Shown here: positions 9,001-17,671 of the stretch, one piece after another | Layout: every line of letters begins with the position of its first letter | Numbering within the stretch: the first letter of the stretch is position 1 | NCBI GenBank assembly: GCA_000434775.1 | Contig: FR895482.1 | Location: forward strand, 12,110 to 52,435 | DNA length: 40,326 nt | Direction: 5' to 3' | From: Eggerthella sp. CAG:368 | GTDB taxonomy: Bacteria; Actinomycetota; Coriobacteriia; Coriobacteriales; Eggerthellaceae | Position numbers and translations under genes: made by a program | The notes under the pieces: generated by a model | The model's input: only the letters and a program-made list of their open reading frames with translations | What the model was told of the DNA's origin: nothing | Database searches by the model: none

Positions 9001-9534
9001 CTATTCGTTTGCTCCTTCAATAATAATCGTTTCGATTACATCACCAACACGCAAGTTGCCGACAACGTCTAACCCTTCAACGGTTTGGCCAAATACTGTG
9101 TAGCCATCATCCAAGAAAGGCTGCGCCCCTAAGCAAATGTAAAACTGCGAACCAGCAGAATTTGGGTCTTGAGAACGAGCCATAGCGACTGTGCCATCAA
9201 GGTGTTTGTTGTTGGGATTAGTAGAGAACTCTTCTTTGATGGTGTAGCCAGGACCGCCCGTGCCCAAACCGGCAAAAGGATTACCCTCAGCCGCTTTAAC
9301 CTGTTCAGAATCAAGAGGACGCGTATTAGGGCAGCCGCCCTGAATTACAAATCCTGGAACATAGCGATGGAATTTAAGGTTGTCATAAAAACCCTTTTGG
9401 GCAAGCTCAACAAAATTGCCAACATGAATAGGTGCATCGTTTCCGTGCAGTTCAACGCGAATGTCACCTTTGGATGTTTTGATAATAGCTATTTCATTGC
9501 CATTAGGCTGATATGAAGGTACATATAAGGCCAC
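9001..9534 (-). CDS. Cyclophilin-type peptidyl-prolyl cis-trans isomerase
   Basis: This 177-residue single-domain cyclophilin catalyses proline isomerisation during folding. Family blocks are intact: KFHRYVPGFVIQGG (with the Arg of the active site), the SAGSQFYI segment, and FLDDGYTVFGQT. There is no signal peptide or lipobox, so it should be cytoplasmic. The start is GTG at 9534 with AGGGG six bases upstream. It begins only 30 nt after the 3' end of tRNA-Arg with no terminator between, so it is probably on the same transcript. Confidence 0.93.
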   Translation of the reverse strand: MALYVPSYQPNGNEIAIIKTSKGDIRVELHGNDAPIHVGNFVELAQKGFYDNLKFHRYVPGFVIQGGCPNTRPLDSEQVKAAEGNPFAGLGTGGPGYTIKEEFSTNPNNKHLDGTVAMARSQDPNSAGSQFYICLGAQPFLDDGYTVFGQTVEGLDVVGNLRVGDVIETIIIEGANE

Positions 9535-9564
9535 GGTATCCCCTATCTGTTTTGTTTTTGTAAA

Positions 9565-9640
9565 TGGTGCCCTCTACAGGATTCGAACCTGCGGCTTTCT
9601 GCTCCGGAGGCAGACGCTCTATCCCCTGAGCTAAGAGGGC
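9565..9640 (-). tRNA. tRNA-Arg (anticodon CCG)
   Basis: A complete cloverleaf: acceptor GCCCTCT pairs with AGAGGGC, the D-arm is GCTCAGGGGATAGAGC, the anticodon stem TCTGC/GCAGA encloses CTCCGGA with anticodon CCG, and the T-arm contains TTCGAAT. Discriminator A is followed by an encoded CCA. It reads CGG codons. Confidence 0.96.
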
Positions 9641-9652
9641 TTGAAAGAATAT

Positions 9653-9658
9653 ATTATA
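9653..9658 (-). promoter_or_regulatory. Probable -10 element for tRNA-Arg
   Basis: TATAAT on the minus strand lies 12 nt before the mature tRNA 5' end. No clear -35 element is seen at 16-18 bp. Confidence 0.5.
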
Positions 9659-9711
9659 CGCTATCATGTGAAACGTTCATTTCTCCTCATGAAAACCTAA
9701 AGGAATCCATT

Positions 9712-11025
9712 ATGACCGAACGCATCACGCTCACCAGCTTATCCTACGGAGCCAAAGCAATTGGACGAGCTTCATCGGGAAAAATCGTTTTTGTAAGCAA
9801 TGGCTGCCCAGGAGATGTTGTCGAAGTTGAAATAACTAAGGAAACCTCATCGTTTTGTGAGGGAGTTATTACTTCTCTTATTGAGCCAAGTGCTCAAAGA
9901 ATGCCTCCGATCTGCCCCTTTGCTCAAAGCTGTGGAGGATGCTCATGGATGCATATCAACTATCAAACCCAGCTTGAGGCCAAACGAAACCACGTAGTTT
10001 CACAGCTGAATCGCATTGGCGGATTCCCTAAAGATAAAGCTGAGGAACTAGTTGATGTCTGTCAAGCCTCGAAGCGCCAAGTGGGATATCGAAACAAACT
10101 TGAACTCAGTGCACGCTACACCAACAACGGCTTTTCCCTTGGTTTCCATAGCGCGCAAAGCGGAGATGTTGTAACGCCAAAAACCTGCCCGCTTGCAGCA
10201 AAAGGAATTATCAAAGCACCTGTTGCGCTCCAAGGCGCTCTTCGCTATCTCCAAGGAACACGCGACCTCGGGCTTTTTCGTGTAGGCGTTCGTCATAGTC
10301 TGCGTACTAAAGACACCGAAATTGCTCTTTGGACCAAACCGGGGCCCTTCCCGCGCAAAGCAGTTGCCGATACTCTCTCAAGCGCTCTTGGATGCACGAG
10401 CATTGTTCGCGTTATGGCTGACCCTGGAAAAGCACGCAAAATTAAAGGCGTTGAATCTCTTTATGGGAAAGGTTTTTGGAGTGAAACGCTTGTTGAAACC
10501 ACATTCAAAGTAAGCGCCCCGAGCTTTTTTCAGGTAAACACTGCTCAAGCCGAAAAGATGATTCAAACCGTTATCGAAGGGCTCAACATAACCAAAGAAA
10601 GCCGAGTAGCTGATCTCTATTGCGGAGTGGGTAGCTTTACGCTCCCCTTAGCAAAAAGAAGCAAGCATGTTTTTGCGGTTGAATCTGCAGCCTCATCGGT
10701 TAGAGACCTGCGAAGAAATGCTCAAGAAAACAACGTTTCAATAGACGTAATCGGCGGAGATAGTGCGCGGGAACTTCCCCGTTTAGGCAACCTTGATGCC
10801 CTCATTGTTGACCCCCCACGCGCAGGACTTTCCAAAGGTGTTACGCAAGACATCGCAAAAGCTGCACCTGAACAAGTTGTCTACGTAAGCTGCGACCCTG
10901 CAACTTGGGCTCGCGATATTGCGCGCTTTAAGGCAGTGGGATATGAGCTTAAACGCGCAATTCCGTATGACCTCTTCCCTCAAACCTATCACATCGAAAC
11001 GGTGAGCTTCCTTTCACGTTGTTAG
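9712..11025 (+). CDS. rlmD: 23S rRNA (uracil-C5)-methyltransferase, TrmA/RlmD family
   Basis: This SAM-dependent enzyme makes 5-methyluridine in RNA, most likely in 23S rRNA. Order of parts in the 437 residues: TRAM RNA-binding domain (about 1-58), Cys68, Cys74, Cys77 and Cys159 arranged as the [4Fe-4S] ligands of RlmD-type enzymes, then a Rossmann methyltransferase domain with ADLYCGVGSFTL. The catalytic nucleophile is Cys394 in VYVSCDPATWARD and the general base is probably Glu429. It cannot be told from sequence whether it modifies U1939, U747 or both. Start is ATG with AAAGGA upstream. It runs divergently from tRNA-Arg and convergently with rsfS. Confidence 0.93.
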   Translation: MTERITLTSLSYGAKAIGRASSGKIVFVSNGCPGDVVEVEITKETSSFCEGVITSLIEPSAQRMPPICPFAQSCGGCSWMHINYQTQLEAKRNHVVSQLNRIGGFPKDKAEELVDVCQASKRQVGYRNKLELSARYTNNGFSLGFHSAQSGDVVTPKTCPLAAKGIIKAPVALQGALRYLQGTRDLGLFRVGVRHSLRTKDTEIALWTKPGPFPRKAVADTLSSALGCTSIVRVMADPGKARKIKGVESLYGKGFWSETLVETTFKVSAPSFFQVNTAQAEKMIQTVIEGLNITKESRVADLYCGVGSFTLPLAKRSKHVFAVESAASSVRDLRRNAQENNVSIDVIGGDSARELPRLGNLDALIVDPPRAGLSKGVTQDIAKAAPEQVVYVSCDPATWARDIARFKAVGYELKRAIPYDLFPQTYHIETVSFLSRC

Positions 11026-11094
11026 TCTTTTAACACGTGAGTTTGTCTCTCGAGTTACTACAAGCAATACATACCCGCTAACCACCAAACAAAA

Positions 11095-11133
11095 CGTTCA
11101 GCTGCCTAAAGACTGTCCTTTTACAGCTGAACG
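11095..11133. repeat. 10-bp inverted repeat between convergent genes, possible bidirectional terminator
   Basis: CGTTCAGCTG (11095-11104) and CAGCTGAACG (11124-11133) are perfect complements around a 19-nt loop. The hairpin lies between the 3' ends of the convergent methyltransferase and rsfS genes. AAAA precedes it, giving a short T-run on the minus strand, but there is no strong T-tract on the plus strand. Confidence 0.5.
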
Positions 11134-11165
11134 CATCTGTTCTAAACCTCGTAAGCGGTAATTAG

Positions 11166-11600
11166 TTATGCACGCGCCTCTTCAACACGACCAACAAGTT
11201 TAGCAATGCGCTCTGAATATTCAGGATATTCAATGCCTGCCTCGGCTAAATCAATCAGAGGAGCATCGCTCCAAAGCGTTTCTAAGCGATAGTATTCGCG
11301 AGCCTCTGGCTGAAAAACATTAACAACAAAGTTGCCATAGTCAAGCAGCTCCCAAGAACGGTCGCGCGTTTCCTCACGTGAAATGGGTTTAACATGAGCT
11401 TCTATACGAACCTTTTCCTCAATAGAATCCAAGACAGCTTCAACGTGAGGGGTATTAGCTGCCGTGACAATAACAAAATAATCAGTTACATCTACCACGT
11501 CTCCAACCTTTACCACAACGATATCGGTTGCTTTTCGTTCATCAGCCGCACGCGCAGCAATCAGAGCACATTCGCGAGACGTTTTTGAAGGGGTTTCCAC
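11166..11600 (-). CDS. rsfS: Ribosomal silencing factor RsfS
   Basis: RsfS binds L14 and blocks subunit joining under nutrient limitation. The protein has 144 residues, slightly longer than the usual 105-120 through a C-terminal acidic extension. Family motifs are DIVVVKVGDVVDVTDYFVI and WELLDYGNFVVNVFQPEAREYYRLETLW. The start is GTG at 11600 with GGAG eight bases upstream, 3 nt after the yqeK stop, so it is the last gene of the proBA-nadD-yqeK run. Confidence 0.95.
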   Translation of the reverse strand: METPSKTSRECALIAARAADERKATDIVVVKVGDVVDVTDYFVIVTAANTPHVEAVLDSIEEKVRIEAHVKPISREETRDRSWELLDYGNFVVNVFQPEAREYYRLETLWSDAPLIDLAEAGIEYPEYSERIAKLVGRVEEARA

Positions 11601-11603
11601 CTG

Positions 11604-12305
11604 TCATTCTCCTTTGTAGTTTCTTTTACGCGCACTGTAAAAATTCCAGGCCACGATAGTTTCATTCGAAAGCGGACGATTAGTAGCAATAAGATACGAT
11701 AAACCTGCTTTCTGCACCTCGAAAAACAAATCTTCTAAAGAAATTTTTCCAACCTGTTTCGCAAGACGTTTATAAGCATCAACCTCATGAGTAGGCTCAA
11801 TTTTATCCGCAACAAATACAATCATATCAAGGACTGTCATCTGAGGAGTAGCTACCGTGTGATGCTTAATTGCCGCGAACACTTCCTCGCCAAACTCGGG
11901 GAACTGATCCGCCAAAACAGCCGCAGCAGTTGGACCATGCAATACCCAAGGCATGGTATCAACTACCTCTTCAGAAATGGAAAGATCATAGTCAGAAACA
12001 CGCTGTTTGAGTTGCGCGGGCAAAAGACCTTTATCCCAATCGTGCAAAAGCCCTGCCATTCTTGCAACTCTTTCGTCATACCCATACGCTTTTGCAAGCG
12101 AACGAGCAGTTTTTGCCACCGAAAGCGAATGAACGTAGCGCGAAGGTGAAACCCTTTTCATCAACAAATGCTTCATGCGTTTGTAATTTCGATTACCAAA
12201 AGGTTTTTCAGGAATATCGTTTTCATCAAACGCGGTTTTCTTATAGGCGAACTCCGAAAGTGCTTTCTTGTCTATTTCTTGAGGCTTATTTTTTGAATGA
12301 GCCAT
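11604..12305 (-). CDS. yqeK: YqeK, HD-domain Ap4A hydrolase
   Basis: YqeK-family proteins are symmetrical diadenosine tetraphosphatases with a di-metal HD centre. The frame is open to 12365, but the start is placed at ATG 12305 because GGAGG lies five bases upstream, giving 233 residues. His59 (RYVHSLSVA) and His88-Asp89 (LLHDWDKG) are metal ligands, with further conserved stretches VLHGPTAA, IKHHTVA and VFVADKIEP. There is a hydrophilic N-terminal extension of about 45 residues before the HD domain. It overlaps nadD by 20 bp, the usual partner order. Confidence 0.93.
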   Translation of the reverse strand: MAHSKNKPQEIDKKALSEFAYKKTAFDENDIPEKPFGNRNYKRMKHLLMKRVSPSRYVHSLSVAKTARSLAKAYGYDERVARMAGLLHDWDKGLLPAQLKQRVSDYDLSISEEVVDTMPWVLHGPTAAAVLADQFPEFGEEVFAAIKHHTVATPQMTVLDMIVFVADKIEPTHEVDAYKRLAKQVGKISLEDLFFEVQKAGLSYLIATNRPLSNETIVAWNFYSARKRNYKGE

Positions 12306-12978
12306 TCTTTCCTCCGTCGTCATAGCGATACAGCTTTTCCGCATGAATGTAATCCCCCACCTCACGCGAAACTAAATAGCGAATCGATTTCCCCTCACCA
12401 ATACGCTGACGTAAATCACTCGACGAAATTGCCAAAGCAGTAACTTCTACCTGTTCAACCGAAATCCCCGCCTCTTTGAGCGCACGCTGCTCATCTTCAT
12501 TAGGCTTTATTGAGAATCCTGGACGTGTTACGCCGATAAACTTCGCCATACCACCAAGAAGGGAACTATCCTTCCACTTAGTAATGGTTGCAATTGCGTC
12601 TGCGCCTGCAATAAAGTACAACTCAACATTGCTAGGATAATAATCACGCAACTGGCGCAAAGTATCAACCGTATACGTATCTCCCCCACGAGTGATTTCA
12701 AGTGCACTTACGTCAAAATGAGGATTACTTCGAGTTGCCAGATAGCACATTTTAAAGCGATCAGTTGCCGGAGCAATTTGCCGATCGCGCTTAAAAACAG
12801 GCTGCGCCGTAGGGATAAACACTACCGCATCTAAACTAAACAATTCTCTTACCTGTTCGGCGCAAGCAAGATGTCCAAAATGTATAGGATCGAACGTTCC
12901 CCCCATTATTCCTAAACGGTAGGTAGTTGTTCGATCCTGAAATCCTAAACTGTCAAATCGGTCACATACTATTGCCAT
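12286..12978 (-). CDS. nadD: Nicotinate-nucleotide adenylyltransferase NadD
   Basis: NadD converts NaMN and ATP to NaAD in NAD synthesis. The protein is 230 residues. The nucleotidyltransferase motif GGTFDPIHFGH is at 26-36, and the C-terminal ISSSDLRQRI corresponds to the ISSTxxR signature. About 20 extra N-terminal residues precede the first strand; GAGG upstream of ATG 12978 supports this start. The start overlaps the proA stop as TAATG. Confidence 0.95.
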   Translation of the reverse strand: MAIVCDRFDSLGFQDRTTTYRLGIMGGTFDPIHFGHLACAEQVRELFSLDAVVFIPTAQPVFKRDRQIAPATDRFKMCYLATRSNPHFDVSALEITRGGDTYTVDTLRQLRDYYPSNVELYFIAGADAIATITKWKDSSLLGGMAKFIGVTRPGFSIKPNEDEQRALKEAGISVEQVEVTALAISSSDLRQRIGEGKSIRYLVSREVGDYIHAEKLYRYDDGGKNGSFKK

Positions 12979-14246
12979 TATCCTCGCACCTGGCCAGAAC
13001 CTTTAATGAGGTATTTATAGGTTGTTAATGCCTCAAGCGCAAAGGGCCCACGAACATGCAGTTTTTGGGTTGAAATGCCAATTTCTGCACCTAGACCAAA
13101 CTCTCCACCATCGGTAAAGCGAGTGGAAGCGTTTGCGTAAACTGCCGCGGCATCAACGCCTTGACAGAACACATCGATTACCTCTTCATCACAAGCCACG
13201 ATAGCCTCAGAATGGCTTGTTCCGTAATGGTTAATATGAGCGATTGCTTCCTCTGCTCCTTCAACAACTTTAATGCTAATTTCAAGATCGAGGTATTCTT
13301 TTCCCCAATCGTTTTCGGTTGCCACAACGCAATCATCGCCCCAGACTTCTTCTTCGCGCAAAATATCGACGAGTTCACCGTCGATATGGAAGGTTACTCC
13401 GCGTGAGCGAAGAGCAGAAACTAGTGGAGCAACAAAACTTGGGGCAATTGATCGATCAACCAGCACCGATTCACACGCATTACAAACACCAGGGCGTTGC
13501 GTTTTAGCATTAACGATAATGCTCAGCGCCATAGGAAAATCTGCACTTTCATGCACGTATACGTGACAATTCCCAACTCCCGTTTCAATTACAGGAACCG
13601 TTGCTTCTTCAACACAATGCTGAATGAGGCCTGCTCCACCACGCGGAATAAGAACATCGATCAACCCATGAAGTTTCAAAAGTTCATCGGTAACCACGCG
13701 GTCTGTTGATTCGATAGCAACGATACCATCAGCAGGAAAACCAACCGACTCTAAAGCTCCACGCAAGGTTTGAGCGATAGCAATATTGGAATGAACAGCT
13801 AGGGAACCCCCGCGTAAAATACACGCATTCCCCGATTTAATACAAATACCAGCAGCGTCGGCCGTAACATTAGGACGCGCTTCGTACACCATCGCCACAA
13901 CACCTAAAGGAACCGATACGCGCTTCAAAAACAAACCATTATAGAGTTCTCGCTCTTCCTGAACGCGCCCAATAGGATCCTGCAGTGAAGCCAAATCTTC
14001 AAGGGCATCTGCCATAGCATTAATTCTTGATTCATCAAGAAACAAACGATCCAGAAGAGGTTCATCGGTTCCCTTTTCGCGTGCAGTACTCATGTCAAGC
14101 GCATTCTGCTCACAGATATGTGCGCTCTTTTCACGCAATCCTTCTGCCATAGCAAACAGAGCCTTATTGCGTTCTTCCTCGGTCTTTTGAGAAAGCACGC
14201 GAGAAACTTCTCGTGCACGAAGGGCTGCTTGTTTTGCCTCACTCAT
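12978..14246 (-). CDS. proA: Gamma-glutamyl phosphate reductase ProA
   Basis: ProA performs the second step of proline synthesis, NADPH reduction of glutamyl-5-phosphate. It is 422 residues with an aldehyde-dehydrogenase fold. The catalytic Cys255 lies in RPGVCNACES, and the substrate and cofactor segments VYEARPNVTADA and CILRGGSLA are intact. It overlaps proB by four bases (ATGA), so ProB and ProA are translationally coupled, fitting the unstable intermediate passed between them. Confidence 0.97.
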   Translation of the reverse strand: MSEAKQAALRAREVSRVLSQKTEEERNKALFAMAEGLREKSAHICEQNALDMSTAREKGTDEPLLDRLFLDESRINAMADALEDLASLQDPIGRVQEERELYNGLFLKRVSVPLGVVAMVYEARPNVTADAAGICIKSGNACILRGGSLAVHSNIAIAQTLRGALESVGFPADGIVAIESTDRVVTDELLKLHGLIDVLIPRGGAGLIQHCVEEATVPVIETGVGNCHVYVHESADFPMALSIIVNAKTQRPGVCNACESVLVDRSIAPSFVAPLVSALRSRGVTFHIDGELVDILREEEVWGDDCVVATENDWGKEYLDLEISIKVVEGAEEAIAHINHYGTSHSEAIVACDEEVIDVFCQGVDAAAVYANASTRFTDGGEFGLGAEIGISTQKLHVRGPFALEALTTYKYLIKGSGQVRG

Positions 14247-15367
14247 TCAAACACCACCAATTCATCACGATGGACCACTGGACGAACTGCTAAATTAACA
14301 AGCAGTTCATTATTTTTAATCTCTTGCTGCGAACGACCACATGCAAGCATTATTTCAGAAGAAGACGCTCCTGCCTTGCCACGAGCAAAGAGATGGTCGT
14401 TTTTATCTTTAATATCAACAATATCACCAGGAACAAAAGACCCTTCAAGGTCGCAGACACCCACCGCAAGAAGAGAAGAACCTTTTGATATGAGAGCCTG
14501 CTTTGCCCCATTATCAACCACCAATGATCCCTTGGCTGTATCGCCTAAGGCGATCCAAAGTTTTCGTGGGGTAATATCGTGAGTACTCAAAGGGGTAAAA
14601 ACGGTACCAACAGGTTCTCCAGAGATTATCTTTATAAGGTTGTTTTCTAAACGACCATGGCAAATAATCATTTCAATTCCTGCAACCATGAGAACACGAG
14701 CTGCACGGATTTTTGTAATCATTCCTCCACTACCAACTTTAGAAGTAACACCCCCTGCAATCGCCATGATTTCAGGAGTTATCTTTTCAACCTCAGAAAT
14801 AAGATGTGCCGAAGGATCAATGAAAGGATTGGCTGTATAGAGTCCCTCAATATCTGAAAAAATTACGCACAAATCTGCCTTAATGAGACACGAAACCAAA
14901 GCAGCAAGCGTATCGTTATCACCGAAACGAATCTGTTCAACAGAAATGGTGTCGTTTTCGTTGATAATAGGCACAACATCAAGCTCAAGAAGACGCTCAA
15001 GAGTGTCACGCGCGTGAAGATATGATTCTCTATCAGCGGTAGTTTGACGCGTCATCAAGATAATGGACGTACGTATACCATAGCGAGCAAACTCTGCAGC
15101 ATAGGCGGAAATCAAAGTATTTTGGCCAACCGAAGCTGCCGCCTGAAGTGATGGCATGTCTTGCGGTCGCTCTTTGATTCCCAATTCTTCAAGCCCGCAG
15201 GCAATGGCCGCACTTGAAACAATAACTGGCTTCCAGCCACATTGTTTAACTTCGTTGATTTGCTTGGCTAACCCAGCAAGGTACGATCTATCAAGGTGTC
15301 CTTCGGCATCAACAAGCGTCGAGGACCCAATTTTTATCACCATTACCTTGTCTTTTGATTGAGCCAT
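14243..15367 (-). CDS. proB: Glutamate 5-kinase ProB
   Basis: ProB phosphorylates glutamate as the first and feedback-regulated step of proline synthesis. The 374 residues comprise an amino-acid kinase domain (VMVIKIGSSTLVD, IINENDTISVEQIRFGDNDTLAA, GVTSKVGSGGMITKIRAA) and a C-terminal PUA domain from about 280. The ATG directly follows the obg stop codon (TAAATG), with only a weak ribosome-binding site (GGGGGATTGGA), which suggests reinitiation. Confidence 0.96.
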   Translation of the reverse strand: MAQSKDKVMVIKIGSSTLVDAEGHLDRSYLAGLAKQINEVKQCGWKPVIVSSAAIACGLEELGIKERPQDMPSLQAAASVGQNTLISAYAAEFARYGIRTSIILMTRQTTADRESYLHARDTLERLLELDVVPIINENDTISVEQIRFGDNDTLAALVSCLIKADLCVIFSDIEGLYTANPFIDPSAHLISEVEKITPEIMAIAGGVTSKVGSGGMITKIRAARVLMVAGIEMIICHGRLENNLIKIISGEPVGTVFTPLSTHDITPRKLWIALGDTAKGSLVVDNGAKQALISKGSSLLAVGVCDLEGSFVPGDIVDIKDKNDHLFARGKAGASSSEIMLACGRSQQEIKNNELLVNLAVRPVVHRDELVVFE

Positions 15368-16762
15368 TTAGATATCCAATCCCCCAAACATATCCTCATG
15401 CATTCGCGCAGATTCAAACTCAAACGTTCTGCCTAGGATGTGAACCTCGTCTCCATCATATGCCCCTGCAGCCTCAAGTGCCGCATCGAGACCAAGACGC
15501 TTAAAACGATGCTGAAGAAATGCGATAGCTTCATCATTTTCCCAGTCGGTCTGAATAACCATGCGCTCAATTTGCTTACCGGAAACTCTGAACTCACCTT
15601 CGCCGATTTTAGTAACTTTAAATTTCTTGTCACGCTCATCGCGTAAGTGTTGCCAAACCTGCTCATACTGCTCTTGAGAGTCAAGTGCCGCACGGGCCTC
15701 TTCACGCAGCTGACGAACTTTTTGACCCGTTGCAGCCATTAAAGCATCAAGACCCTGCCCAGTAACAGCACTCGTCAAAAACAACCGCGGATTAAGAGGG
15801 CTTTCTACAAACTCGTTTCCATCCACTAAGGCCAAAGAGTCAGCCTTGACGACCTCAGCCAAACGCTGAGCTGCCTGTTCGGCACCTGGTGCATCAATTT
15901 TGTTGCCAACTACAATGCAAGGACGATCGGCGAGTTCACTCGCGTACAACTTCAGTTCGTTTTTAATTATTTGGTAGTCCTCAACAGGATCACGGCCTTC
16001 AAAGCCACCCGATAAATCAACAACGTGAAGGATAAGAGCCGTGCGCTCGATATGGCGCAAAAACTCATGACCTAAGCCTTTACCTTCATGTGCACCTTCA
16101 ATAAGACCAGGAACATCGGCAATAACATAGTTATAATCAGCTGTTTTAACGACACCTAAATTAGGAACGAGAGTGGTAAACGGATAATCGGCAATCTTAG
16201 GTTTAGCGGCGGACATGCGTGCAATGAGAGAGGACTTACCCGCAGAAGGGACACCTACCAGCGCAGCATCTGCCATAAGCTTCATCTCAAGCTCAATCCA
16301 GCATTCTTCAGCAGGAACGCCAAGCTCCGCAAAAGCGGGGGCTCTACGGGTAGGGGTAACGAAGTGCGTATTCCCTCTTCCACCAACGCCACCACGCGCA
16401 ACGATAATAGATTCACCATCATGAATAAGATCAGCAATTATCTCGCCCGTTTCTTTAGTTTCTTCAGAATATTCGCGCACCACAGTACCGACAGGAACCT
16501 TCAAAATTAAGTCTTCCCCATTGGCACCATGCATCTTCGAACCCTTACCATGAGTACCACGCGTTGCTTTAAAATGGTGCTTGAAACGATAGTCAATCAA
16601 AGAAGAACAGCCGCGATCTGCCTGGACGATTACATCTCCGCCCTTGCCGCCATCGCCGCCATCGGGGCCGCCTTTAGGCACGTGCGCTTCTCGGCGAAAC
16701 GACATGCATCCCGCACCACCATCGCCAGCCTTGACGAATATACGAACTTTATCGATAAACAT
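15368..16762 (-). CDS. obg: Obg (CgtA) GTPase
   Basis: Obg is an essential GTPase in 50S maturation. It has 464 residues: the glycine-rich Obg fold (about 1-160), a G domain with GVPSAGKSSLI, DVPGLIEGAHEGKGLG and VVGNKIDAPG, and a C-terminal OCT domain (about 385-445), as in Gram-positive and actinobacterial forms. There is no strong ribosome-binding site before ATG 16762; a hairpin lies just upstream (16784-16810), so expression relative to the ribosomal protein genes may be reduced. Confidence 0.96.
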   Translation of the reverse strand: MFIDKVRIFVKAGDGGAGCMSFRREAHVPKGGPDGGDGGKGGDVIVQADRGCSSLIDYRFKHHFKATRGTHGKGSKMHGANGEDLILKVPVGTVVREYSEETKETGEIIADLIHDGESIIVARGGVGGRGNTHFVTPTRRAPAFAELGVPAEECWIELEMKLMADAALVGVPSAGKSSLIARMSAAKPKIADYPFTTLVPNLGVVKTADYNYVIADVPGLIEGAHEGKGLGHEFLRHIERTALILHVVDLSGGFEGRDPVEDYQIIKNELKLYASELADRPCIVVGNKIDAPGAEQAAQRLAEVVKADSLALVDGNEFVESPLNPRLFLTSAVTGQGLDALMAATGQKVRQLREEARAALDSQEQYEQVWQHLRDERDKKFKVTKIGEGEFRVSGKQIERMVIQTDWENDEAIAFLQHRFKRLGLDAALEAAGAYDGDEVHILGRTFEFESARMHEDMFGGLDI

Positions 16763-16783
16763 AATACGCTCAATTCTAAACGA

Positions 16784-16810
16784 AAAGCCCCCTGCGGCGC
16801 AGAGGGCTTT
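16784..16810 (-). terminator. Terminator-like hairpin between rpmA and obg
   Basis: AAAGCCC-C-CTGC and GCAG-A-GGGCTTT pair with one mismatch and a 3-nt loop. The minus strand continues TTTTCGTTT. It sits inside an otherwise continuous operon, so it is best read as a partial terminator or mRNA processing barrier. Confidence 0.65.
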
Positions 16811-16834
16811 CAGATTACGATGTGTAAGGTTTAG

Positions 16835-17086
16835 TTAAGCCTGTGGGCGAACATGAACCTTGCGACGTGCACCACGGGTGTACTCGACAACGCCGTCACA
16901 CATAGCAAACAACGTGTCATCCTTGCCACGACCAACGTTCTCACCGGGATGAATACGAGTACCACGCTGACGTACAAGAATGTTGCCAGCTCCTACCGTT
17001 TCGCCTGCAAAGCGCTTACAACCAAGACGCTTTGACTGAGAATCGCGACCGTTACGGATGGAACCTTGACCTTTTTTGTGTGCCAT
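16835..17086 (-). CDS. rpmA: 50S ribosomal protein L27
   Basis: L27 lies near the peptidyl-transferase centre. It has 83 residues with a standard N-terminus, MAHKKGQGS, and conserved GNILVRQRGT and GRGKDDTLF. There is no firmicute-type N-terminal cleavage extension. The AAGGAGGGA ribosome-binding site is very strong. The gene lies 18 nt after rplU. Confidence 0.97.
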   Translation of the reverse strand: MAHKKGQGSIRNGRDSQSKRLGCKRFAGETVGAGNILVRQRGTRIHPGENVGRGKDDTLFAMCDGVVEYTRGARRKVHVRPQA

Positions 17087-17104
17087 TCTATTCCCTCCTT
17101 ACGA

Positions 17105-17428
17105 TTACTGAGCAGCTTTTTCAGAACCAACAGCGGTGATCTGGATACGTGTCAAATTCTGACGATGACCACGAGTACGCTTGTAGTTCTTGCGTTTCTT
17201 AAATTTAAAGATAAGCTGCTTCTCGCCCTTGAACTGTTCAACAACGACAGCTTCAACCTTAGTTTTAGAAGCTTTAGCAGGATCTGCTTCGATCTTGTCA
17301 CCATCAACAACAGCGATTACATCAAGAGCAACCGTGTCTCCAGCTTCTGCATTAAGCTTTTCTACATTCAAAAAATCCCCAGCGGATACTTTGTACTGCT
17401 TTCCGCCTGTTTTAACAATTGCGTACAT
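17105..17428 (-). CDS. rplU: 50S ribosomal protein L21
   Basis: L21 is an early 50S assembly protein. It has 107 residues beginning MYAIVKTGGKQYKV, with the C-terminal KFKKRKNYKRTRGHRQ typical of the family. TAGGAG precedes the ATG. It is the first gene of the rplU-rpmA-obg-proB-proA-nadD-yqeK-rsfS run and has its own strong promoter upstream. Confidence 0.97.
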   Translation of the reverse strand: MYAIVKTGGKQYKVSAGDFLNVEKLNAEAGDTVALDVIAVVDGDKIEADPAKASKTKVEAVVVEQFKGEKQLIFKFKKRKNYKRTRGHRQNLTRIQITAVGSEKAAQ

Positions 17429-17465
17429 GAATAACTCCTATAAATGTGTCAAAACGCAAGCCGAT

Positions 17466-17494
17466 ATATTATCAGCGTGCGAAGAGGAAGTCAA
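17466..17494 (-). promoter_or_regulatory. Sigma-70-type promoter of rplU
   Basis: TTGACT (17489-17494) and TAATAT (17466-17471) are separated by exactly 17 bp on the minus strand. Predicted transcription starts near 17459, leaving a leader of about 30 nt, too short for an L21-binding leader structure. Confidence 0.75.
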
Positions 17495-17671
17495 CAAATA
17501 CCTTATAAATCTTTTTATAAAGCATCTTTCTGACTTCTCGAAGGTAACTACCAAAATTTGAGCCTAAAGATAGTATCATTACTCTGCGCCATTATGAACG
17601 AAAGTTTTCCTTCGGCACATAAAATGCACTACTTGCTAAAAGCTTGCTCTTTGCTAGCAGTACACTCTTTA

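Noticed and set aside
11604..12365. Longer yqeK, cdsA, polA, ndk and DUF523 reading frames using the farthest upstream start
   Set aside because: In each case an internal start has a better or more plausible position and the longer form would run into a neighbouring gene, tRNA or leader.
17429..17459. An L21-binding autoregulatory leader before rplU
   Set aside because: The predicted 5' leader is only about 30 nt and shows no stable hairpin.
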